From Candidatus Hydrogenedentes bacterium CG07_land_8_20_14_0_80_42_17 (GTDB lineage Bacteria; UBA8481), in NCBI GenBank assembly GCA_002780065.1, contig PEWQ01000204.1:1-15518 (forward strand): a DNA stretch of 15,518 nt, in the 5' to 3' direction. Numbering within the stretch: position 1 is the stretch's first letter; each line of letters opens with the position of its first letter. Made by a program: the position numbers and the translations under genes. Below are positions 1 through 6,504 of the stretch, in pieces. The notes below the pieces were generated by a model. It was not told the DNA's origin, did no database searches, and saw only the letters and a list, made by a program, of their open reading frames with translations.

Positions 1-150
1 TTTCAATTTGTACTTTTCAATTTGCACTTTCCAATTTGCACTTTCCAATTTGCACTTTCCAATTTGCACTTTTCAATTTGTACTTTTCAATTTGCACTTT
101 CCAATTTGCAATTTTCAATTTGCAATTTGTAATTTGCAATTTGTAATTTC
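1..150. repeat. 14-bp tandem repeat with a 7-bp sub-period
   Basis: Positions 1-126 are nine consecutive 14-bp units of the form TTYCAATTTGYACT, where the last two bases become AT in units eight and nine. From about 119 to 147 the array collapses to a 7-bp period that alternates TTGCAAT and TTGTAAT. Each 14-mer is itself two related heptamers (TTTCAAT and TTGCACT), so the array looks like a heptamer that was duplicated and then amplified as a dimer. It lies beyond the 3' end of the Maf gene array and starts at the window edge, so its full length is unknown. No ORF is evident in it. Its function is unknown; replication slippage is the likely origin. Confidence 0.93.
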
Positions 151-169
151 AAATATTATCCCTCGCCTG

Positions 170-183
170 TGCTCGCAATGACA
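170..183 (-). repeat. degenerate copy of a dispersed GTCATTGCGAGC repeat
   Basis: The 14 bases at 170-183 (minus-strand TGTCATTGCGAGCA) are identical to 9367-9380 in the fuller copy. The next bases (CAGGCGAGG) resemble, but do not match, the GCGAAGCAATCTC end of that copy. Both copies are intergenic, in the same orientation, and lie just downstream of a minus-strand gene. The motif resembles short dispersed repeats of the GTCATTGCGAGC...GCGAAGCAATCTC type that I recall from many bacterial genomes; the exact family is not established here. Confidence 0.6.
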
Positions 184-187
184 AAAT

Positions 188-204
188 ACTGTTTATTGAA
201 CAGT
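188..204 (-). terminator. weak hairpin, possible terminator of the lepB-PBP-Maf operon
   Basis: A perfect 6-bp stem (ACTGTT at 188-193 paired with AACAGT at 199-204) with a 5-base loop lies 9 bases after the last stop codon of the operon. On the minus strand it is followed by ATTTTGTC, so the U-tract is short and interrupted. The stem is AT-rich and weak. It is the only candidate terminator seen at this gene end. Confidence 0.3.
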
Positions 205-212
205 CCCATATT

Positions 213-1808
213 TTATAATAGCCTAATAATCGAATGCCTGACCCCATCCAGCTCTTCCTTCGACTTTACTGCTGATTCCCACTTGAGCATGAACTCTAAA
301 TCTTCTTCGCCTACATCGAAATCACAGTTTCTCTTATCGATGTTTTGAATTTTAGAAAGATTTCGTTTCGGATTTTTTTTCAAATCTCGAATCGCATCTT
401 CCAATTTCATCTCGTTTGCGCCGAAAATTGATGCTCCGCCCTCAGTAGCATTAATCACATTCACTCTACTTTTTTTAATCTCTCTTTGAAACCACTCCAG
501 CCATCTCGACATGATTATATTTGTCTCTGCTTCTCCGCCACCCCAGCCAAGCACTCGCAATGTTTCGCCCTTTTCTCTACTCGATTCTATTCGCTCCAAT
601 GTAGAAAATCTTGACACTGTATCTGCTCTCAGAAAGCCTTTCGTGTGAGTATTATTTCCGAACGCCATATCCATTCCCACTAAAATTATTTTATCCACCT
701 GCATCTTTCTCAAAAGATCGAATCCGATCGTCGAAACGCTTCCCGAAATTAACAGTGAACCGAATTCTATTTTCAATCTCTTTTCGAGCCATTTTTGAAT
801 AGGATGCCCGTAAGAAGCGGTAAAACGGCTTTTAAACATTTTCGGAATTCTAGGATCAACAACAGGTACCATCACAAGTGAAACCTCATCAGGAATTTTT
901 CTTATTCCATCAAAATCCTTTACATTCTCAGCTGTCGCATCAACTGCGATAACAATGTCAGGAACTATTCCGTAAGCAAGCAGAGTTCTATATGCCGAAT
1001 CGACGGCAACTATGTATGCGCTTTCTTGCGCCGCTATTAGCTTATCAACATTTTTATCAAGCGACGGACCTGCTCCAACAAGAATTCCGACTGTTCCTCT
1101 TCCCTTTCCAAATAAACTCGATACCGGAGCACTATCGAGCATTGCCGGAATATTTGCGATAATGTTTTTTCTCCAGAGATCAGTAAATGTTGATAGTGTC
1201 ACTCGATTTCGCTCACTCGTAATTTTTAAAATGCTCCATTCTTCCTCGAATTGTCTTTCGAATTCCAAATCTATTCCAAATGTCGGATGTCGAATTACAG
1301 AGTAAGGCGGCAATACAACAAGAGAAGCTGACTTATCCGTATTGAAGTCATAATTTAATTTCAAAGCAGAAACAGCCTTTGCCGCATCGGTTCCTAAATA
1401 AAATTCAACTCGTTTATCCAAAATCACTCTGCGCATGTCAAAAAGAGAAAGCATTAAAGCGAATATCGCAAGAGTAGGTTCAACGCAGACAATGCGTTCA
1501 ATATTTTTTCGAGCCTGCGCGGGTTTCAACAAATATCCCAGCCCACAGCCTTTCAAAATAACCAATCGAATCTTTTCGTTTAGCGAAGCAATTGCATTCT
1601 TTGCTTCGAGTCTGGGATCGACTTTATTTTCCAAAGGACGGTGAGGATTCACATTAGTTTGGAGTAAAAACGGCCAGCCGGAATCTGATTTTGCAACAGC
1701 GATTCCTTCTATATTGAAATTAGTTTGAGAAATTATTCGAGCTAAATCAGGTTTGACATGAAATAGAGTTTCAAGATTTAGCGCCAGATAATTTTTATTC
1801 TCAGTCAA
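213..1808 (-). CDS. Maf/DUF115 family glycosyltransferase-like protein, paralogue A
   Basis: A 531-residue member of the motility-associated-factor family (MAF_flag10/DUF115, related to MptE). Family members are implicated in transferring nonulosonic sugars (pseudaminic or legionaminic acid) to flagellin in the cytoplasm; the acceptor here is unknown. An N-terminal Rossmann-like part carries KGCGLGY near residues 86-92. The central domain has GAGPSLDKN (245-253), a paired-Asp segment (AVDSAYR with D270, then PDIVIAVDA with D284 and D290), GSVSTIGFDLL (356-366) and LVGMDMAF (376-383). The C-terminal part has NATEGGASI (453-461). The start is TTG, sharing TTGA with the stop of the upstream paralogue (4-base overlap, translational coupling). 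No earlier in-frame ATG appears near the N-terminus. This is the last gene of the operon. Family assignment is firm; sugar and target are inference. Confidence 0.88.
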   Translation of the reverse strand: MTENKNYLALNLETLFHVKPDLARIISQTNFNIEGIAVAKSDSGWPFLLQTNVNPHRPLENKVDPRLEAKNAIASLNEKIRLVILKGCGLGYLLKPAQARKNIERIVCVEPTLAIFALMLSLFDMRRVILDKRVEFYLGTDAAKAVSALKLNYDFNTDKSASLVVLPPYSVIRHPTFGIDLEFERQFEEEWSILKITSERNRVTLSTFTDLWRKNIIANIPAMLDSAPVSSLFGKGRGTVGILVGAGPSLDKNVDKLIAAQESAYIVAVDSAYRTLLAYGIVPDIVIAVDATAENVKDFDGIRKIPDEVSLVMVPVVDPRIPKMFKSRFTASYGHPIQKWLEKRLKIEFGSLLISGSVSTIGFDLLRKMQVDKIILVGMDMAFGNNTHTKGFLRADTVSRFSTLERIESSREKGETLRVLGWGGGEAETNIIMSRWLEWFQREIKKSRVNVINATEGGASIFGANEMKLEDAIRDLKKNPKRNLSKIQNIDKRNCDFDVGEEDLEFMLKWESAVKSKEELDGVRHSIIRLL

Positions 1809-3520
1809 TGTTCCAAGCCCTCTCCGACTCGAATAAGAAACTCTATAGCAGAAATAAGTCCGCTCTCAATCAAACTCTTTCTTTCCGATTCAGAAAAATC
1901 TTTACTGCCGATAAATGCCGGCAAAGCCAGCCATTTAGCCATAGGACACTTTTCAAGAATTTCATCGGGCTTTCCACTCAATTTTTTTGCCCGCTCAATC
2001 AAATTCGAAAATCGTTTTTCCCAGCCGTGATTTCCAAGTGGTCGAGTTGATTTCATTCGAGCGCGCAGGCTTTCAACATCAAACCGCTCCGAGCCGCAAA
2101 GTTCTGCGATGTCGCGAAGTTTCATCGGAATCATGCCATTCTTCTTCGCTCCGCCCTCGGTTGCATCGATAACCTCAAGCCCTTTTGCAAAACCTCGTTC
2201 TATCGTCAATTCGAACCAGCCTAAATATTCCCTCATAGTCGAGTTCGTTTGAACTTTTGTTCCGTCCCATGCCTCGACAAAAACCTCGTCGCCTGCGTGC
2301 AACTTGAATTCCTGAGACTCTCTCGAACTGAATCTTGAAATCATTTCTGTCATATCATCTTCATAAGCTACGCCGGCGACATGCGTTTTCTTTCCGGTAA
2401 ACGCAAGATCCTGCCCCGCAAAGATCACTCGCTTCGCCTTCATGATTCCTGCCAATGCAAACGCATTTGTCGAGACCGAACCTCCGCTCTGCCACGAAGG
2501 TAAAAATTCTCTTCCGATAATCTCCAAAATTAAATTGTCTAAAGGAAACGATAATGGTAAAGGTTTGCCATCCAAATCCAGCGAAAAGTTAATACATCTC
2601 AAAAATGCTTTCGGGCCTTTGAATGCTTGAACGATAGCAGGCGCCGAAATCGTATCGGCTATAAGAATTGAATTCAGCATCTCTTCGCTCAGTCCCCGAA
2701 CGTCCTTCGCGTTATGTTCATTCGCATCAACAGCAACAGCAATATCCGGCATAATTCCCGCGCGATCTAGTCTTCGCAATGCAGTATCTACTGCAATGAT
2801 CGCGGCTTTCCCTCGAAAAAGTTTTAAGTAATTGATATTTTTTTCCAATGAAGGTCCGGCGCATACTATTACTGCTGTTTTGTCTTTTAGAATTCCTTCC
2901 AAAAAAGACGCTTCCGGAGAATTTATCCACTCAGACATATTTTTTCGAACTGTTTTTGTCCACAAAGGAAGTTGATAAGAGTATGAAAGCGCATTTAGAG
3001 AAACCTCACGCTGAACCTTCAATGCCGTTGTCACTATTGAATGCGCCCATTTGTCATTCAGCGAGGCGTATAAAGGAACTAGCGCAGGTTTGATTCTAAG
3101 ATGCCGAAATGGATCGAATGCATTGCGGAGCGCTGACATTGTATCAAACCCATCTTCATCCAGAAGCAGAGTCACACCTGAAAGTTGAGAGGTCAGTTCC
3201 ACTTTATCCAAATACGCTTTCAACATAGATGCGTCGCGTTCGACAACGACAACAGGACGGCACTTCAAAGCAGAAAGAATTGCGGGAGAAAATCCCAGAA
3301 TCAGCGGTAGATCAGAAGATTCGAATTTCTGATTTTCAATCCAGCGTTTCGCTTCCGTTACCGGTGAATATCTCGACTCGAGCCATTGCCGATCTGAATT
3401 GCGGACTGCTGTCGGAAATCCATCCCGCGAATATTCAATGGTGTACAAATCTTCAGACAGCGAAATCTGTTTTACAAATTCAGACCGATGCGAAAAAATG
3501 TTAAGGTTCTGATTTAACAT
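1805..3520 (-). CDS. Maf/DUF115 family glycosyltransferase-like protein, paralogue B
   Basis: A 571-residue Maf/DUF115 protein, the longest of the four. The N-terminal part has the family's SRDGFPTAV and ESRYSPVTEAKR segments. Its nucleotide-binding-like loop is degraded (LGFSPA near residue 75, where paralogue C has LGTGLGY). The central domain is well conserved: CAGPSLEKN (220-228), AVDTALRR with D245, MPDIAVAVDA with D259 and D265, GGSVSTNAF (346-354) and AGQDLAF (368-374). DATEGGAKK (452-460) and IPMKLRDI (464-471) match the corresponding C-terminal motif of paralogue A, making A and B the more similar pair. The ATG start overlaps the stop of paralogue C by 20 bp, and only a weak GAGA lies just upstream, so coupling is likely. 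The role is inferred from the family: a cytoplasmic sugar transferase acting on an exported protein such as flagellin. Confidence 0.88.
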   Translation of the reverse strand: MLNQNLNIFSHRSEFVKQISLSEDLYTIEYSRDGFPTAVRNSDRQWLESRYSPVTEAKRWIENQKFESSDLPLILGFSPAILSALKCRPVVVVERDASMLKAYLDKVELTSQLSGVTLLLDEDGFDTMSALRNAFDPFRHLRIKPALVPLYASLNDKWAHSIVTTALKVQREVSLNALSYSYQLPLWTKTVRKNMSEWINSPEASFLEGILKDKTAVIVCAGPSLEKNINYLKLFRGKAAIIAVDTALRRLDRAGIMPDIAVAVDANEHNAKDVRGLSEEMLNSILIADTISAPAIVQAFKGPKAFLRCINFSLDLDGKPLPLSFPLDNLILEIIGREFLPSWQSGGSVSTNAFALAGIMKAKRVIFAGQDLAFTGKKTHVAGVAYEDDMTEMISRFSSRESQEFKLHAGDEVFVEAWDGTKVQTNSTMREYLGWFELTIERGFAKGLEVIDATEGGAKKNGMIPMKLRDIAELCGSERFDVESLRARMKSTRPLGNHGWEKRFSNLIERAKKLSGKPDEILEKCPMAKWLALPAFIGSKDFSESERKSLIESGLISAIEFLIRVGEGLEH

Positions 3521-5048
3521 TCTCTGCCGATCCGCTAATCACTTCGTCAAGTATTCTATCTGCCGAACGCAGTTTATCAAAAAGCTCATTCAAAAGTTTT
3601 GCCGACAGCTCTTCTCGCTGAGACACTACAGCATAAGGTCGAATGATAGGATCGAAAAAGCCGGAAAGCTCACGCAAAGCTGTCGCATCTCCATTCATCG
3701 CAAATTGAAGGGCTATTTTCTCCATCTTAAAAGCCTCAATCAAAAAACGTGAATCGACCGGATGAAAATTCGGGCGATAAAATTCCGGCCTTGCAGTCGA
3801 AATAATCTTTTTCAGTTCTGCTCGATCGATGACAGGAACATCTTTCAGCAATCCAAAATCAGCAGTTCGAAAAACCGGTCTCGATGTTTCATAAATCTCC
3901 CATTTCATCCACTGAGCATATTGAGCAAGCTGAGATTCAGTTTCAAATCCGTCGCGCTGAATTTGATTCTGCCTGTTCAATGACTCAATGGAAAAGAATC
4001 TGCTTTGAATGAGGTCTGTGAAGTGTTCGTAGGCAGTTCCTGAACTATGGCGTCTGCCGTGCCTATGCGCAAAGTCCGCACCAACCAGAATTATTTTTTC
4101 GGCTGTCATTCTTCTTGCCAGATCGAAAGCAAAAGTAGTCACTGAACCGCCCGACTTCAATCTTGCAGTTCTTCTTCCGAGCGCAATATCGAACCATGAA
4201 AAATGCGGACCATCCAGCGAAAGTATAACCGATTTCTTTGCGAGCTTCCAAAGTTCAGGCGGGATTACAGGAGCTCCCAAAAGTAAATCAGGCTGAGCGC
4301 CTTCAAAATGCGCGAGCGTCATCTTCTGAGCATCAACTGCAAACACTGCATCAACTCGAATTCCTGCCTTCACAAGAATCGGATAAGCGGTATCGACAGC
4401 AAAGCGCAGTCCTCCTTCTCCATCTGCAAATAAATCGAGATTATCGGAAAGTGTAGGACCTGCCGCAAAAATGAAAACCGGAGTTTTGGAAAATGCGCCG
4501 AACCACCCTGATACGTCGGGAAGCTCTGCCCACTCACGATAATTGCGAACCGAATTTTCCCACCAAAGCGGTCCGAAACGCACCATCGAATTAAGCCCTT
4601 CAATCTGCATCTCTGCAACTTTACCGATCATCTCTGTAATCTCGGAATAATGCTTATCATCCAGAACAGAGAGCCGCGAAATATATTTAATGCAGGTTGC
4701 GGCAGAAGCATCGATGCACCGGGTTATTGCTTCAAAATTGCTTTCTCGGTTCTTACCTACTACAAAAAAAATCCGTTCCGATTCCGATATCTGTCTGTTT
4801 TCCATCATGAGCCTGTAAATATCAGGATTCGATTCTACCGCTAGAATCTTTGTGTTAGGCAAAATTTTAAGTGCCTCTGTAATTGTGTAGCCGAGTCCTG
4901 TCCCCAGAATAACAAGAACGGCAGGATTATCACCTGCAACAGCAGAAATTTCCCTTTGAGCTTCCTTGACGGGATCGTATTTCGAATGAAGATATCTTTC
5001 TCCGATAACTAATGTCGGCGCTCCGCTTTTCGATTCAACGATCTTCAT
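3501..5048 (-). CDS. Maf/DUF115 family glycosyltransferase-like protein, paralogue C
   Basis: A 515-residue Maf/DUF115 protein. I place the start at the ATG at 5048, because it has GGAG six bases upstream and because the protein then begins directly at the family segment MKIVESKSGAPTLV. The frame stays open to an ATG at 5120, but those extra 24 residues look unlike the paralogues and would overlap the upstream gene by 86 bp; with the chosen start the overlap is 14 bp. The N-terminal part has an intact LGTGLGY loop (48-54). The central domain has AAGPTLSDN (195-203), FAVDTAYP with D219, RVDAVFAVDA with D233 and D239, GSVTTFAF (301-308) and LVGADFAHRHG (321-331). The C-terminal ATEGG motif of paralogues A and B is replaced by RTADFGLL (394-401). 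Function is inferred from family: probable sugar transfer to a protein acceptor. Confidence 0.87.
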   Translation of the reverse strand: MKIVESKSGAPTLVIGERYLHSKYDPVKEAQREISAVAGDNPAVLVILGTGLGYTITEALKILPNTKILAVESNPDIYRLMMENRQISESERIFFVVGKNRESNFEAITRCIDASAATCIKYISRLSVLDDKHYSEITEMIGKVAEMQIEGLNSMVRFGPLWWENSVRNYREWAELPDVSGWFGAFSKTPVFIFAAGPTLSDNLDLFADGEGGLRFAVDTAYPILVKAGIRVDAVFAVDAQKMTLAHFEGAQPDLLLGAPVIPPELWKLAKKSVILSLDGPHFSWFDIALGRRTARLKSGGSVTTFAFDLARRMTAEKIILVGADFAHRHGRRHSSGTAYEHFTDLIQSRFFSIESLNRQNQIQRDGFETESQLAQYAQWMKWEIYETSRPVFRTADFGLLKDVPVIDRAELKKIISTARPEFYRPNFHPVDSRFLIEAFKMEKIALQFAMNGDATALRELSGFFDPIIRPYAVVSQREELSAKLLNELFDKLRSADRILDEVISGSAENVKSEP

Positions 5049-6504
5049 ACAACTCTCCATTCTTCCGCATTCTCGTACCTGATGGAAGCAAGATATTTGA
5101 CCTGATAAATGACACCTCATCTGCTTTTACATACTCTATCCCGTCGAGCTCAACAGCATCTTTAGAAAGCTGAAAAAAAGTAATATGAGAATATTTTTTT
5201 GCGAGCCTCTGAATTGCTCTGGCGTAAATCATAAGGTTCTTGCGTGTAGGTATAGATTCTCCTCCCACACTTTTCGCAAAGCTTCGCTCACCTTTTGAAC
5301 AGAGAAAACGTTCACCCAAAATTCCAAAGTTTTCCAATGTTGAAAATCTGCCGAGCACTGCCGCACGCGATAATTCCATAGATGTGCCTTTGACATGAGT
5401 TTTCATCATTGGTTCGGCAAAATCAGCTCCTGCTAAAAAAATCCGCTTTGCGCCCATCAGTACGGCAAGTCCAACTGCGCTTGTTATCACACTTCCTCCT
5501 GCAGGCAATTCTCCAATTTCTTCTCGAAGAGTCTTCATGCGCTTTCCACCATCGCCTTCGGCAAATGCAGAAATTATTTGAGGAACCGCATTCAGAGTAT
5601 GAGGAGAGACTGTCGGAAAAACAACAGCAGGCGGAATCACAGAGTTGTCCGGAAAAATAAAATGCCGTGCAATCTCCTCTTGCGGATCTGTCGTCACAGC
5701 AAGATGCGGAGTAATTCCCAAAAAGTGTAGAGGCAAAAGAGCTCGGCTTGTCGCAATCCAATCAGCATTATTTCCTATTATTTTTGCGATCTTTTCCAGA
5801 GACGGCCCTCCGCCCGCTATAACGGCATCCGACCCGTCCAGCAAATTTCTCAGTTCTGAAACTCCTGGAGCCGACAGGAATCTTTCGCGATTTATCGATT
5901 TATTTTTTTTGAGCAAGTCCTCTTGATGAAGCGAAGATTTCATTCGAACCTCTAAATCGGAAAAAAGTTCCTTCAATGCTGAAAGCTTTTCCGGCCACTC
6001 CACAGATGGATTGATAATAAATCTGTCAGGTTCATAATTTTTTAAAAGCTCCAATATGCCGGCATTAAATTCATTTGGAGTATTGCAAATAATTATTTGT
6101 TTATTTTCCTGTATTTTAATTTTGCCCGCATTTTTTTTTGGATCAAAAGCTAAAGTCACAACTCTGCTGTCGTTTAAAAAATTCCCGGCAGTTTCATTGT
6201 CTGCAACTGTTTCCAATATTTCGGCAACAGGTTCGACAACTGCAAGTCTCCCCTCTTTATCGATCACATCCAGAATTGCTCTTGGAAGCTCTCCAGCGCC
6301 CATTCCCACCAACAGCACAGTTTCTCCCTTCATCACTCCGTTCTTTTCAACGCGCCTTCTTGCGTCAACTTCAGGAGAATACCTGCTTTCGCACCATCTT
6401 CCGTCCGACCGAACTAAAGAAGGTCTGCCGCTTTTTGCAGACGCAATTTTCCAACCGTTGGAAACTGAATCATTCTGATTAGTTTCAACTTTCTGCAATT
6501 TCAT
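5035..6504 (-). CDS. Maf/DUF115 family protein, divergent paralogue D
   Basis: A 489-residue Maf/DUF115 protein, the shortest and most divergent of the four and the first in the array. The N-terminal segments AKSGRPSLV and ESRYSPEVDARR match the family, followed by a Rossmann-like LLVGMGAGELPRA (64-76). The central domain keeps GGGPSLEK (231-238), GGSVITSAV (336-344) and LAGADFAEP (357-365). Two acidic positions conserved in A, B and C are altered: S253 replaces the first Asp, and H267 stands where the others have the Asp of the PD or VD pair; only D273 remains. The C-terminal ATEGG motif is absent. The ATG overlaps the PBP stop (ATGA), with AGGAG immediately upstream. The coding strand contains A8 and A9 runs. 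It may be an enzymatically altered or regulatory member; which is unknown. Confidence 0.85.
   Translation of the reverse strand: MKLQKVETNQNDSVSNGWKIASAKSGRPSLVRSDGRWCESRYSPEVDARRRVEKNGVMKGETVLLVGMGAGELPRAILDVIDKEGRLAVVEPVAEILETVADNETAGNFLNDSRVVTLAFDPKKNAGKIKIQENKQIIICNTPNEFNAGILELLKNYEPDRFIINPSVEWPEKLSALKELFSDLEVRMKSSLHQEDLLKKNKSINRERFLSAPGVSELRNLLDGSDAVIAGGGPSLEKIAKIIGNNADWIATSRALLPLHFLGITPHLAVTTDPQEEIARHFIFPDNSVIPPAVVFPTVSPHTLNAVPQIISAFAEGDGGKRMKTLREEIGELPAGGSVITSAVGLAVLMGAKRIFLAGADFAEPMMKTHVKGTSMELSRAAVLGRFSTLENFGILGERFLCSKGERSFAKSVGGESIPTRKNLMIYARAIQRLAKKYSHITFFQLSKDAVELDGIEYVKADEVSFIRSNILLPSGTRMRKNGELYEDR
5055..5058 (-). promoter_or_regulatory. Shine-Dalgarno that decides the start of Maf paralogue C
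   Basis: Minus-strand GGAG at 5058-5055 is followed by a six-base spacer (AGTTGT) and then ATG at 5048. The site lies inside the last codons of paralogue D, which fits translational coupling. The alternative ATG at 5060 has only a GGAAG one base away, and the ATG at 5120 has no clear site. Confidence 0.65.

Noticed and set aside
1-150. The 14-bp array as a CRISPR array.
   Set aside because: Units are contiguous with no unique spacers and are far shorter than CRISPR repeats; no cas genes are nearby.
5049-5120. Upstream extension of Maf paralogue C to the ATG at 5120.
   Set aside because: The extra residues do not match the paralogues, no ribosome site is seen there, and the ATG at 5048 has GGAG at good spacing.
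6056-6482. Two long plus-strand open frames (140 and 114 codons) opposite Maf paralogue D.
   Set aside because: They lie fully antisense to a gene with clear family motifs, have low-complexity Ser/Leu-rich translations and no recognisable domain.
213-6504. The four DUF115 genes as the archaeal-type pterin enzyme MptE.
   Set aside because: They are about twice the usual MptE length and have extra N- and C-terminal modules typical of bacterial Maf proteins; no pterin or folate genes are adjacent.
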